Positions 8,484 to 17,639 of a DNA stretch of 64,000 bases are shown in pieces; positions within the stretch are counted from its first letter, which is position 1, and each line of letters starts with the position of its first letter. Below the pieces are notes generated by a model. It was not told where the DNA came from. It did not search any database and saw nothing but the letters and a program-made list of their open reading frames with translations. This DNA is from Streptomyces sp. MA5143a (GTDB lineage Bacteria; Actinomycetota; Actinomycetes; Streptomycetales; Streptomycetaceae). Where the stretch lies: positions 62,001 to 126,000 of the forward strand of contig NZ_OLMK01000067.1 of assembly GCF_900290235.1 (NCBI RefSeq). The letters run 5' to 3'. The translations under genes were made by a program, and so were the position numbers.

Positions 8484-8963
8484 GTGGCGGGTGAGGTGCT
8501 TGATGCGTTGTGTTGGCGGGGGCCGGCCTCGGTGAATGTGTTTGTCGCCGGTTCCGGCAACATTCCGTTGCCGGAGGAGGCTTTTCGCCTTGCCGGGATG
8601 GTTCCCGATGCCTTTCTGTCGTTCCCTCTGTTGGAGCAGCCCGACGCTGTCGAGCGGCTCGGTCTGGTGTCGTACGACCTCGACTTCCATGACGTCTCGC
8701 TCGATCTCCGCGGGTACACGCGAGCAGCGCTTCGGCGGGTCTGCGCGGACACGCGGGCGGTGGCCTGGGCGGCTTTCGAAGGGACGTTCCACTACGACGA
8801 ACTGCTCACCGAGCGGGTGGCCCACCAGGTCTACGGCTACTGCGTGACCGGCGCCGAACCGGTGGTCGCGTGGGACACCGCGGTCCTTCGGAGCGACGAG
8901 TGGCGCCTCGGAATCGCCGAGGCGCGGGCGGCGTTGGACGCCTTGCTCTCCGCTTCGGAGTGA
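8484..8963 (+). CDS. Conserved hypothetical protein
   Basis: A 159-residue soluble protein that I do not recognise. GTG 8484 is preceded by GGGGAGGAGG at good spacing. The sequence is mixed alpha/beta with no TM segment or signal peptide; it opens with a conserved-looking ASVNVFVAGSGNIPLPEE and has many acidic residues in the middle. Codon use is normal for the host. It stands alone between the tRNA terminator and a HTH protein gene. No function is proposed. Confidence 0.75.
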   Translation: MAGEVLDALCWRGPASVNVFVAGSGNIPLPEEAFRLAGMVPDAFLSFPLLEQPDAVERLGLVSYDLDFHDVSLDLRGYTRAALRRVCADTRAVAWAAFEGTFHYDELLTERVAHQVYGYCVTGAEPVVAWDTAVLRSDEWRLGIAEARAALDALLSASE

Positions 8964-9403
8964 GCCCCGGGGCCCTCGGCCAGGGGTGTGTTCCTGGGGT
9001 GCCGACCGAGTCCGTGCCGATCTGTCCCCGAGTTCGGTGGCCCGTTGCGGGCCGGCGCGATGGTGCTGTGTGACCACGAGGAGACCGACCGTCCGACCGC
9101 CCCGCTGGAGCTTTGTCCCTACCCAAATCTCATGGACGGCTGACGATCCACGGCTGACGTCGGCGACGTGGGGCGAGCGTGGACCGTCGTTCTGTCCTTC
9201 GGACGTCGTCGCAGGAGTCCGTTGCGCCGGCTGTTTCGAGTCTGAGCGGAACTCGTGAGGCGGGGTCGCGTGAGCCGGGTCATGGGGCTCGACGCTGGAA
9301 CCGTCTCGTGCGTATGGGCGTGCAGGTATGGGGAGCGGCGGGGTGTCGTGCCCCGTTGGGACCGGCCTTTGTGGGTCGACTAGCGGATACGAGTGCGGAC
9401 TGC
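8964..9403. other. Gap without a recognisable gene
   Basis: 440 bases. The frame of the following HTH gene stays open back to 9179, but that extension has no family character and no good ribosome site. I see no RNA gene, hairpin or repeat. Confidence 0.5.
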
Positions 9404-10735
9404 ATGGATTCGATCCACGATGACGTAGCGGAATTCGCGTTGCTGCTGAGGCGCCTGAAGGAGCGTACCGACCGCAGCTACGCGGCACTTGCCCGTCGGT
9501 TGGACGTGCATGCCTCGACCCTGCACCGCTACTGCTCCGGTGAGGCGGTCCCGCAGGACTTCGCTCCGATCGAGCGGTTCGCCGTGCTCTGCGGGGCCTC
9601 CCCTGACGAGCGCACGGAGTTGCACCGCCGGTGGATCATGGCCTACGCCGCGCGGCAACGGCCGCGTCCGTCCGACGGTCGACAGGCGCCTGCGCCTGCG
9701 CCTGCGCCTCGCGACTCCATGAGCGACTCGGAGTTCATCGACTCCGCGGGCGGCGGTGCCGTCTCGGCCGTCCCCGCGCGTGGGCAGAGCCCCGAGGTGG
9801 GGGTGGGTGGGGAAGCGGCTGGGGCTGCGCCCGGCCCCGTAACGGCGGGCGTTCAGCTTCCTGGGTCGACTTCGTCGCCGGCCCGGTCGCGGTTCTCCGG
9901 CGGGCGCCCTCGGTGGCGGGCCGGGCGGGCGGTGGCGCTCGCGGTCTCGCTCGTCGCCGTGCTTCTCGGGCTCACCGCTTCCGCCGCCGGGCCGCCCTCC
10001 ACTTCGGCCACGGGCAGCGGCCGCCCCGAGCCGCACCAGGCGCGGGCCGGCACGGCTCAGCCTGCGGCTCCCCTCACCTGGACCGCCGACTTCCACACGC
10101 GCGGGGTCAACGGGTGCGGCGAGGACTACGTCGTCGCCAAGCCGCCGCAGCGGGTTCCTCCGCCGCCGCATCCCGAGGACGTCGCGGCGTGGGTCGACTC
10201 CCAGCGGGCGGTGCACGGCGGTCCCACCGGTGTGCGGATCACCGTGCAGGGACGCGGCTCCGCGGCCGTCGTCCTGGACGCCCTGCACGTCCGCGTGGTC
10301 AACCGGGTCGCGCCCGCCGCCGACCGGGGCATCGTCTACTCCTTGAGCGACGGCTGCGGCGCCGGCATCGTCCCTCGCTACTTCTCCGTGAACCTCGACG
10401 CGCACCAGCCCCTGGCCCGTTCCGTACCCGGCGACAACGGGTCGGGGACGAAGATCCCCGCCATCAACTTCCCCTACCGGGTGTCTCTGCAGGAGCCCGA
10501 GGTGCTGGTCGTCTCCACGCTCAACGAATCCTGCACCTGTGACTGGTACCTCGAACTCGCCTGGTCCTCACAAGGCCGCACCGGCACGGTCCGCATCGAC
10601 GACCACGGCCGGCCCTTCCGCAGCACCAGCACCAAGGGGCTGACGGGCTACCGGTACGACCGCATCTCTTACAGCCCCGGCCGCTGGGTTCCGATCCCCG
10701 CCGTCAATATGGGGGGCGATGGTGGCGAGGGCTGA
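9404..10735 (+). CDS. HTH / TM / exported domain protein
   Basis: A 443-residue single-pass protein. Residues 1-80 are an XRE-like helix-turn-helix (YAALARRLDVHASTLHRYCSG, then VLCGASPDERTELHRRW). There is a long Pro/Ala/Gly-rich linker, a TM helix near 175-195, and an outward domain from about 225 to the end with conserved cysteines in NGCGEDYV, DGCGAGIVP and NESCTCDWY. This layout is common in Streptomyces, where the inside domain looks DNA-binding but the protein is membrane-bound; the function is unknown. I chose ATG 9404 because the HTH starts there; an upstream start at 9179 is possible but unlikely. A 9-bp repeat follows the stop. Confidence 0.8.
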   Translation: MDSIHDDVAEFALLLRRLKERTDRSYAALARRLDVHASTLHRYCSGEAVPQDFAPIERFAVLCGASPDERTELHRRWIMAYAARQRPRPSDGRQAPAPAPAPRDSMSDSEFIDSAGGGAVSAVPARGQSPEVGVGGEAAGAAPGPVTAGVQLPGSTSSPARSRFSGGRPRWRAGRAVALAVSLVAVLLGLTASAAGPPSTSATGSGRPEPHQARAGTAQPAAPLTWTADFHTRGVNGCGEDYVVAKPPQRVPPPPHPEDVAAWVDSQRAVHGGPTGVRITVQGRGSAAVVLDALHVRVVNRVAPAADRGIVYSLSDGCGAGIVPRYFSVNLDAHQPLARSVPGDNGSGTKIPAINFPYRVSLQEPEVLVVSTLNESCTCDWYLELAWSSQGRTGTVRIDDHGRPFRSTSTKGLTGYRYDRISYSPGRWVPIPAVNMGGDGGEG

Positions 10736-10779
10736 CGCCGCGACAGATCGCGGACAGAGGCCGGATCGCGCGGAGTCAG

Positions 10780-10832
10780 ATGGGTCGAGTGGATCCAGTG
10801 GATCGAGTGGATCCAGTGGATCGAGTGGATCG
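10780..10832. repeat. 9-bp tandem repeat
   Basis: About six head-to-tail copies of GGATCSAGT (S = G or C, alternating) in the gap after the HTH/membrane gene. The gap to 10911 holds no gene. Confidence 0.85.
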
Positions 10833-10911
10833 CGTGGGGCCGACTTCCGTTCGCCGTCAAGGCCCGCTGCCGGATGGGGCCGGGAGCGGGCCGGGCGGAG
10901 TGGGTGTGGCG

Positions 10912-11856
10912 TCAGTGGGTGCTGGTGCGGCGGATGTCGGTGACGTCGCCGGACACCGGCTCCAGCTTCACGACGAGGTCGGTCGTCACCGTCGGTGTCT
11001 CCCCTCCGCCGAAGGCATGGGTGACCCTGATCTCGCGGCTGTCGCGGCCCTCGCTCACCGTCCAGTCCACCGGGACGTTCTGCGCGCGCAGGACGCCGTC
11101 CAGGTTGTTCTTCTTCTCCCACGCCGCCAGCCGCTTCGCGTAGGCCGGCGTCAGGTAGTGCGTGCGCAGCGCCTTGGCCAACTTGGTGTCCGGGCCTGCG
11201 GCGTCGTCCTTCGCGTCGACGTACGCGCCGTAGAAGTCGGCGATCCGGGTGACCGAGTCACCGGTCCGGCCGCTGACCGAACGCTTCGCGGCGGACGGCT
11301 TCGCGGGGGCCGCGCTCGTGGGGCGGATGTCGGTGATGCCGCCGGCCACCTCATGCTTCACGACGAACCTGGTCGTGGTCGTCGGCGACTCCCCGCCGCC
11401 GTAGGTGAGGGAGACGATGACATCTAGGCCGTTGCGGCTCTCGCTCACCGTCCACTCCACCGGGACGTTCTGGGCACGCAGGACGCCGTCCAGGTTGTTC
11501 TTCTTCTCCCACGCCGTCAACCGCTTCGCGTAGGCCGGCGTCAGGTAGTGCGTGCGCAGCGCCTTGGCCAACTTGGTGTCCGGGCCCGCGGCGTCGTCCT
11601 TCGCGTCGACGTACGCGCCGTAGAAGTCGGCGGTCTGGGTCAGCAGGTCACCGTTGAAGCCGGTGATCGAACGCGGCGCGGCGGTCGCCTTCGCGGATGC
11701 CGCCGCGGATGCCGCTGCGGATGCCTTCGTGGGGGTGGGGGCGGCGGCCTGGGCCACCGCCTGCGTCGACACACCGAGGCCGACGGCAAGGACGAGTCCG
11801 GCGGCGACGGCCGCGCGGCGGCCCGGACGACGGAGTGCGCGGGTGCTCTTGCTCAT
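10912..11856 (-). CDS. Exported protein with duplicated domain
   Basis: A 314-residue protein with a signal peptide (RRPGRR, then a hydrophobic stretch at about 14-34 ending AVAQA). An Ala/Ser/Lys linker follows, then two copies of a ~120-residue domain, at about 60-178 and 190-312. Each copy has DFYGAYVDAKDDAAGPDTKL followed by a run to WTVSE, and ends with GGGE(S/T)PT and ITDIR or VTDIR. The spacing (FYxxYV ... YLTPAYAKRL) recalls DUF3828/NTF2-like extracytoplasmic domains, but I cannot name the family with certainty. The copies are nearly identical in the middle and divergent at the ends, which points to a recent duplication or gene conversion. Start ATG 11856 follows AAGAAAGAAGAAG. Confidence 0.85.
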   Translation of the reverse strand: MSKSTRALRRPGRRAAVAAGLVLAVGLGVSTQAVAQAAAPTPTKASAAASAAASAKATAAPRSITGFNGDLLTQTADFYGAYVDAKDDAAGPDTKLAKALRTHYLTPAYAKRLTAWEKKNNLDGVLRAQNVPVEWTVSESRNGLDVIVSLTYGGGESPTTTTRFVVKHEVAGGITDIRPTSAAPAKPSAAKRSVSGRTGDSVTRIADFYGAYVDAKDDAAGPDTKLAKALRTHYLTPAYAKRLAAWEKKNNLDGVLRAQNVPVDWTVSEGRDSREIRVTHAFGGGETPTVTTDLVVKLEPVSGDVTDIRRTSTH

Positions 11857-12159
11857 GTCTTCTTCTTTCTTCTTCGCGTCATCAGTAGGGGTCGCCCCCG
11901 GCCTGCGTCGGCTCTCTCGGCGGACGCCGCGGGCATACCGATGCCCGGTGGGCGCCTCAGGAGGGAGTCGTCGACAGGCTGCGACCGGGGTCCTCGATCC
12001 GCCCCGGTCGGTGCGACATCCACAGATTCAAAGACACCGGGCGCCCACCGCAACCACCACCGCCCAACCCGCGACAGCGCAACCATCCCACCCACCCTGA
12101 GCTGCGGAAACGTGTGCTGCCTGAGACGCCGCCCTGAGACGCTGAGAGGCGCTGAGAGG
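11857..12159. other. Gap without a gene
   Basis: About 300 bases upstream of the exported-domain gene, running into the decayed monooxygenase. A short repeat of the 10-mer GCTGAGAGGC lies near 12138-12166. No coding feature is supported. Confidence 0.4.
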
Positions 12160-12652
12160 CGCTGAGACGAGGCCGGGGTCGTAGGGCTTCCGCCCATGCC
12201 TCTGCCAGTGGGCCGAAACGGTGTTTCGTCGCGTCGTTCGCCAGCGGGTGTTGCGGGACCGGGCCTCGGGGCCGTCGGGGGGTGGCAGTCCTCGCCTGCC
12301 TGGGACGCGTGGGTGACGAGTGGGTCTGGAGGGTTGTGGCGGTGGCCAGGCGGCGGTGTACGTAGTGGCCCAGGGCCGTGGGGACGTCGGCCGGGGTCGC
12401 GTCCTTGAGGGTGTCGGCCAGGACGGCCGCGTCCGTGATCACCTGGAACGGGACCATCGCGTGGGCGCTGTCACCCAGGAGCGTCACTCGCCGTCCAGGG
12501 GTCGCAGACGCGGGTGGCGTTGGGGGCGAGTTGGATGCCGGCGCCGATCTCGCCGAAGCGGGGCGCCCGCTCGACCACCGTCATCTCGCCATGGAAGCGG
12601 CGCAGTGCCGGAACGAGGCGATGTCACCCCCGACCACGAGGGTGCGGCGGCG
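12160..12652 (-). pseudogene. Decayed FAD-dependent monooxygenase
   Basis: Pieces of a salicylate-hydroxylase-type FAD monooxygenase are spread over the frames of the minus strand. Around 12650-12600 is a damaged Rossmann start (RTLVVGGDIAS), then in another frame MTVVERAPRFGEIGAGIQLA. About 80 bases later comes VTLLGDSAHAM, the second FAD motif that normally lies some 250 residues downstream, followed by the C-terminal helix LGHYVHRRLATAT. A further shift leads to the tail DGPEARSRNTRW. The central substrate domain is therefore deleted and at least two frameshifts are present. It is not functional. Confidence 0.75.
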
Positions 12653-13066
12653 TGGGCGTCGGGCCGGTTCGGGGCGGTCGCCTTCGTTCGGCACCGGTCC
12701 CTCCCCACGTGGGGACCGGTGCCGAACGGTGCGGGGGTGCTCGATCCGGGTCAGGGGACTGGATCGAGGTCTCGGCGGACGGATCGTCGCTGATCTCGTC
12801 CGTGTGCCCTGGTGATCACGTCCGTCGGTGTCGGTGATCGCGTCGGTGAAGCTGACCTAAAACGAACGGCGGCATGAGTCGTCTCTGCGTGCGCTGCGCT
12901 GGTGGCCTGCGAGGGGGCCACCCGAGGCGGTGGCCGCTTGGTCGTGATCCTGCCAGTCGGGGCCAGCGGCGAGGAGGGCCCGGGGACGTCCGGACGGCTT
13001 CGCCGCAGGTCAGGCATATAAAGTGAGTTTTCCGGTCCGGATGTCCAGCAGCGGGGGAAGTAAGGG
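12653..13066. other. Gap with a strong palindrome
   Basis: 414 bases between the pseudogene and the STAND-WD40 gene. It holds the inverted repeat at 12686-12727 and, near the gene start, a TATAAAG at 13017-13023 that could be a -10 element. I see no coding feature. Confidence 0.4.
12686..12727. terminator. 16-bp perfect inverted repeat
   Basis: Arms 12686-12701 and 12712-12727 are exact complements (GTTCGGCACCGGTCCC). The short centre is itself self-complementary (CCCCACGTGGGG at 12703-12714), so two alternative folds exist. It could be a terminator left over from the decayed monooxygenase or a protein-binding site. Confidence 0.5.
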
Positions 13067-16000
13067 GTGGAGACCTTGAGTGGCGACTCAGGGGCACGCA
13101 CGGCCTTCGCGGAACGTCTCGCGCTGCTGTACAAGGAAGCGGGCAATCCTCCCCTCAAGAGTGTTTCCGAGTCGGTCGTCCGACTGCAAAGGGTCGATGA
13201 ACGCGGGCGTCCGGTACGGGTCTCCGCCCAGCGGATCAGCGACTGGCGGCGGGCCAAGAACGTGCCCGCCCAGTTCGCCGCCCTCGCCGCCGTCCTGCAC
13301 GTCCTGATACCCGAGGCGCGGCGCGCGCGACCCGCGCCGGTGTCCAAGGGGCTGTACGACCTGGCCCAGTGGCAGCGGCTCTGGGAGCGGGCGGTGGCCG
13401 ACCCGGCCGGCGAACGCACCGCCCCGGCCGGGGCCTCCACGGAAGAGGAACCGTCACCTCCGGGGGACTCCCCCGCCGTCCCCGGCGGGGTCTGCCCGTA
13501 CCGGGGGCTGGCCTCCTACCGGCAGCAGGACGCCCGCTGGTTCTTCGGGCGGGAGCGCAGCACGGACGCCCTGGTCGGCCAGCTCCGGGCGGTGGAGAAG
13601 ACGGGCGGCCTCGTCATGCTCGTCGGCGCCTCGGGGTCGGGGAAGTCCTCCCTCCTCAACGCCGGCCTCGTGCCCGCCGTACGCGAGGGCGCGCTCGGCG
13701 GCGGGGACGGCCAGGGCGCGGACGGCTCGGGTGCGGACGGACCCGGCGGCCCGGTGATCCAGCTGGTTCCGGGTGCCGATCCCATCGGGGAGCTGACCCG
13801 CCACATTCCCGAACTCGCGCAGGTCGTGTCCGCCGCGTACGAGCCCGGCACGCCGTTCTTCGCCGACGCGGTACGGGAGGCCGTCAGGGCCTGGGCCCGC
13901 CACCGCACGACAGCCGCTACCTCCGCCACCGCCGCTACCTCCGCCACCGCCGCCTCGACAACCACCGCCACCGCCGCTACCTCCGCCACTGCCTCCTCCA
14001 CCCCCTCCACCCACTCCACCCACTCCACCCCCTCCGGAGCGAGCGACCCCGCCCGCCCCGTCCTGATCGTCGACCAGTTCGAGGAGACGTTCACGCTCTC
14101 CTCCGACGAGGCCGATCGGCGGACGTTCATCCAGTTGCTCACCGCCGCCTGTACGCCCGGTGCCGCGGGGGAACTCGCGCCCGTGCTGGTCGTGCTGGGG
14201 ATCCGGGCCGACTTCTACGAGGAGTGCCTCGGGTATCCGGAGCTGGCGGACGCGTTGCAGCACCGGCACATGGTGCTGGGGCCGCTGACGACCGCGGAGC
14301 TGCGGGAGGCGGTGACCGGGCCGGCCAAGGCCGTGGGGCTGGAGCTGGAGCCGGGGCTGGCCGAGCTGATCGTGCGCGAGGTGAGCGCGGACGGGCCGCG
14401 GGGCGCGCACGACGCGGGCGTGCTGCCGCTGCTGTCGCACGCGCTGCTCGTGACCTGGCAGCGGCGCAAGGCGGGGCGGCTGACGCTGGCCGGCTACCGG
14501 GCGGCCGGCGGCATCCAGGGCGCCGTGGCGGCGACCGCCGAGCGTGCCTGGTCGGGGCTGGACCCGGCGGCCCGTACGGCGGCGCGGCTGCTGTTGCTGC
14601 GGCTGGTGCGGCTCGGCGAGGACACACAGGCCACCCGGCGGCGCGGGACCCGGCGGCAGCTCGCCGACGAGTCGACGGACCCCGGCAAGACGGAGGAGTC
14701 GCTGGAGGCGCTGGTGCGCGCCCGGCTGGTGACGCTCGACGCGGAGACCGTGGAGATCACCCACGAGGCGTTGCTGCACGCCTGGCCCCGGCTGCGGGGC
14801 TGGATCGACGAGGGCCGCAACGACCATCTGCTGCGCCAGCGCCTGGAGGAGGACGGCCGGGCCTGGGAGGAGTCGGACCGCGACACGTCGCTGCTGTACC
14901 GGGGTTCCCGGCTGGAGCAGGCCCGCAGCTGGGCGGGGTCCGCCGACGACACGCTGCTGACGCGCAGCGCGGTGGAGTTCCTGGCCGCGGCGGTGAGGCT
15001 GCGCAAGCGCACGGTGTGGATCAGCCGGAGCGCGGTGGCCGCCCTGGTGGCGCTCGCCCTGGTGGCCGTCGGCTCGGCGGTGGTCGCCTGGCAGCAGCGC
15101 AACGACGCCGTGTTCGAGCAGGTGGTCGCCGAGGCGGACCGCGTGCAGTACACCGACCCGTCGCTGTCGGCCCAGCTCGACCTGGTGGCGCACGGGCTGC
15201 GGCCCGGCGACGAGGGCACCACCAACCGGCTGATCTCGATCGTGAACGCGCCGCTGGCCACCCCGCTGCTCGGCCACACCGGCGCCGTCTACCTCACCTC
15301 CTACAGCCCCGACGGCCGGTACCTGGCCACCGCCAGCTACGACCGGACCGTCCGTCTGTGGGACGTGTCCGACCCGTCCCGCCCGAAGGCGTTGGGCAAG
15401 CCCCTCACCGGGCACACAAGTTGGGTGAGCAGCGCCGTCTTCAGTCCGGACGGCCGGACGCTCGCCAGTGCCGGCGACGACGGGGAGATCCGGTTGTGGG
15501 ACGTCCGCGACCCCCGCTCGCCCCGGTCGTCGGGCGCACCGCTGACCGGCCACGACGGCACGATCTACCTGGTCGCCTTCAGTCCCGACGGGAAGACGCT
15601 GGCGTCCGTCGGCGAGGACCGCACCGTGCGGCTGTGGGACGTGTCCGACCCGGCCCGCCCGAAGGCCCTCGGCGAGCCTCTCACCGGGCACGACGCGCCC
15701 GTGCGTTCCGTGGCGTTCAGCCCGGACGGCAGGACCCTGGCCGCCGGGGGCGACGACCGGACCGTACGGCTGTGGAACGTCGCCGACCCACGGCATCCGG
15801 CCGCGCTCGGCGCCCGGCTCAGCGGCCACACCGGCACCGTGCACTCGGTGGCGTTCAGCCCCGACGGGCGCACCCTCGCCAGCGGCAGCGCCGACAACAC
15901 CGTACGGCTGTGGAACGTCGCCGACCGACGGCATCCGGCGGCGCTCGGCGCCCCGCTCAGCGGTCACACCGGGCCGGTGTGGTCGGTGGCGTTCAGTCCC

Positions 16001-17239
16001 GACGGGGGGACGCTGGCCGTCGCCAGCGCGGACAGCACGGCGAGCCTGTGGAACGTCCGCGACCCCGCGTACCCGTCGCAGGTGGGTGAGCCGCTCGCCG
16101 GGGCCAGCGGCGAGATGTACGCGCTGGGCTTCAGCCCGGACGGCCGGACCCTCGCCACCGGGAGCGGGGACGGCAAGGTCCGGCTGTGGTCGATACCGAC
16201 CGCGGACATGGTCGGCCAGAACGGGGTGTTCCGGCCGGACGGGCGGGTGCTCGCCACGGCCGGGCGCGACGGCCGGATCCGGCTGTGGGACGTGCGAAGG
16301 CCCGGCCGGCCGGTGGCACTGAGCAGGCCGTTCCTGGTCAAGGACGGCGGCAACCGCTCCCTCGCCTTCTCCCCCGACGGCCACACCCTCGCGATCGTGA
16401 CCGGGAACCGGGCGGTGCACCTGTGGGACGTCCGCGACCCCGCGCACCCGGTCCCCCACGCGGAGCCCCTGATGCTGCGGACCCGCTACACCGACGCGAT
16501 GGCGTACAGCCCGGACGGGCGCACCCTGGCCACCCCGTACGACGATCACACCGTGCAGTTGTGGGACGTGAGGGACCCGGCCCGTGCCGTCCCGCTCGGC
16601 AAGCCGCTCACCGGCCACAAGGGCTACATCCTCGCCCTCGTCTTCAGCCCCGACGGACGCACCCTCGTCAGCGGCAGCGCGGACGGCACCGCCCGGCTGT
16701 GGAACGTGACCGATCCGCGGCGCCCCGCCCGCCTCGGCGCACCCCTCACCGACCACCGTGGGCCCGTCAACGACCTGGCGTACAGCCCGGACGGCGCCAC
16801 CCTGGCCAGTGGCAGCGACGACGACACGGTGCGGCTGTGGGACGTCTCCGACCCCGCCGACGCGACCCGGCTCGGCGAGCCGCTCACCGGCCACACCGAG
16901 GCCGTCGTGTCGCTGACCTTCAGCGAGGACGGCCGGACCCTGGCCAGCGGCGGCAACGACAACACGGTCCGGCTGTGGGACGTCTCCGACCCCGCCGACG
17001 CCTCCCCCATCGGTCAGTCGATGAGCCCCAACGCCAAGACGGGCAACTTCCTGTCGTTCAGCCCGAGGAGCGGCATGCTCGGCGTCTCCAGCGGCGCCGA
17101 CACGGTACGGCTGTGGAACCTCGACGTCGACGAGGCGGTACGGCACATCTGCTCCGCCACGCGCGGGGTGCTGACCCGGTCGAAGTGGAACGAGTACCTG
17201 CCGCGGCTGTCGTACGAGCCGCCGTGCGAGGGTTCCTGA
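13067..17239 (+). CDS. STAND ATPase with 14 WD40 repeats
   Basis: A 1390-residue signalling ATPase. Residues 1-90 form a small HTH-like domain (SVSESVVRLQR ... RISDWRRAKNVP). From about 145 comes an nSTAND NTPase with CPYRGLASY, FFGRE, Walker A GASGSGKSS (Lys193) and Walker B VLIVDQFEE (Asp336), then a helical arm. A TM helix lies near 648-668. The C-terminal half has 14 units ending in LWDV/LWNV, about 46 residues each, enough for two seven-bladed propellers. A Thr/Ser/Ala low-complexity insert (about 283-326), made by a short DNA tandem repeat, sits between Walker A and B. GTG 13067 follows GGGGGAAG. Family members sense a ligand with the propeller and oligomerise; the trigger and output are unknown. 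Confidence 0.92.
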   Translation: METLSGDSGARTAFAERLALLYKEAGNPPLKSVSESVVRLQRVDERGRPVRVSAQRISDWRRAKNVPAQFAALAAVLHVLIPEARRARPAPVSKGLYDLAQWQRLWERAVADPAGERTAPAGASTEEEPSPPGDSPAVPGGVCPYRGLASYRQQDARWFFGRERSTDALVGQLRAVEKTGGLVMLVGASGSGKSSLLNAGLVPAVREGALGGGDGQGADGSGADGPGGPVIQLVPGADPIGELTRHIPELAQVVSAAYEPGTPFFADAVREAVRAWARHRTTAATSATAATSATAASTTTATAATSATASSTPSTHSTHSTPSGASDPARPVLIVDQFEETFTLSSDEADRRTFIQLLTAACTPGAAGELAPVLVVLGIRADFYEECLGYPELADALQHRHMVLGPLTTAELREAVTGPAKAVGLELEPGLAELIVREVSADGPRGAHDAGVLPLLSHALLVTWQRRKAGRLTLAGYRAAGGIQGAVAATAERAWSGLDPAARTAARLLLLRLVRLGEDTQATRRRGTRRQLADESTDPGKTEESLEALVRARLVTLDAETVEITHEALLHAWPRLRGWIDEGRNDHLLRQRLEEDGRAWEESDRDTSLLYRGSRLEQARSWAGSADDTLLTRSAVEFLAAAVRLRKRTVWISRSAVAALVALALVAVGSAVVAWQQRNDAVFEQVVAEADRVQYTDPSLSAQLDLVAHGLRPGDEGTTNRLISIVNAPLATPLLGHTGAVYLTSYSPDGRYLATASYDRTVRLWDVSDPSRPKALGKPLTGHTSWVSSAVFSPDGRTLASAGDDGEIRLWDVRDPRSPRSSGAPLTGHDGTIYLVAFSPDGKTLASVGEDRTVRLWDVSDPARPKALGEPLTGHDAPVRSVAFSPDGRTLAAGGDDRTVRLWNVADPRHPAALGARLSGHTGTVHSVAFSPDGRTLASGSADNTVRLWNVADRRHPAALGAPLSGHTGPVWSVAFSPDGGTLAVASADSTASLWNVRDPAYPSQVGEPLAGASGEMYALGFSPDGRTLATGSGDGKVRLWSIPTADMVGQNGVFRPDGRVLATAGRDGRIRLWDVRRPGRPVALSRPFLVKDGGNRSLAFSPDGHTLAIVTGNRAVHLWDVRDPAHPVPHAEPLMLRTRYTDAMAYSPDGRTLATPYDDHTVQLWDVRDPARAVPLGKPLTGHKGYILALVFSPDGRTLVSGSADGTARLWNVTDPRRPARLGAPLTDHRGPVNDLAYSPDGATLASGSDDDTVRLWDVSDPADATRLGEPLTGHTEAVVSLTFSEDGRTLASGGNDNTVRLWDVSDPADASPIGQSMSPNAKTGNFLSFSPRSGMLGVSSGADTVRLWNLDVDEAVRHICSATRGVLTRSKWNEYLPRLSYEPPCEGS
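13912..14033. repeat. Tandem repeat inside STAND gene
   Basis: Repeated CCGCTACCTCCGCCA-like units, then ACTCCACCC units. They encode the Thr/Ser/Ala-rich insert in the NTPase domain. The unit is a multiple of three, so copy-number changes keep the frame. Confidence 0.75.
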
Positions 17240-17639
17240 CGGCGGACCGAGGGGACCTTCCGACGTTCCGGCAGAGGCTCGGCGGGTTCGGGGCGGGTTC
17301 CCGGCGGCTTCCGGGCGGTCAGGCGGTGTCCGGGCGCGATCAGGGCGGCTTCCGGGCGAGGTCAGGGCGGTGTCCGGGCGCGATCAGGCCCGGTCTCGGC
17401 AGTGCCAAGGGCGGGGTTCGACGTGGCCCCCGCCGTCTAACAAACGTTTGGTCACTGCCCCCTTCGGGCGTGATCCCGATCACAACTTGTCAACGCAGTT
17501 CGGCAGTCGACTCCCGTCGCGGGGGCGACCTTGTTAGCCTTGGCCATAGCCCGGTCGCTGGTGCATCCCCCGTCGCCAGCGGCCGGGCGTTGTCATGCGG
17601 CCGATCGACGCGACGCCTCGAAGGGTGGTGGGTGCTGCC
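17240..17639. other. Gap with direct repeats and a palindrome
   Basis: 400 bases without a gene. At 17302-17388 lie two tandem copies of a ~43-base GC-rich unit containing GGTGTCCGGGCGCGATCAG. A perfect 10-bp palindrome CAAACGTTTG is at 17441-17450, about 190 bases before the glycosyltransferase start, in a locally AT-rich stretch that may hold its promoter. Confidence 0.5.

Noticed and set aside
8986..9258. Small plus-strand frame of 90 codons
   Set aside because: No ribosome site, no motif, and arginine/serine-biased shadow composition.
13454..17146. A 1230-codon minus-strand frame
   Set aside because: It mirrors the STAND-WD40 gene, which has clear domains; the antisense product has only composition bias.
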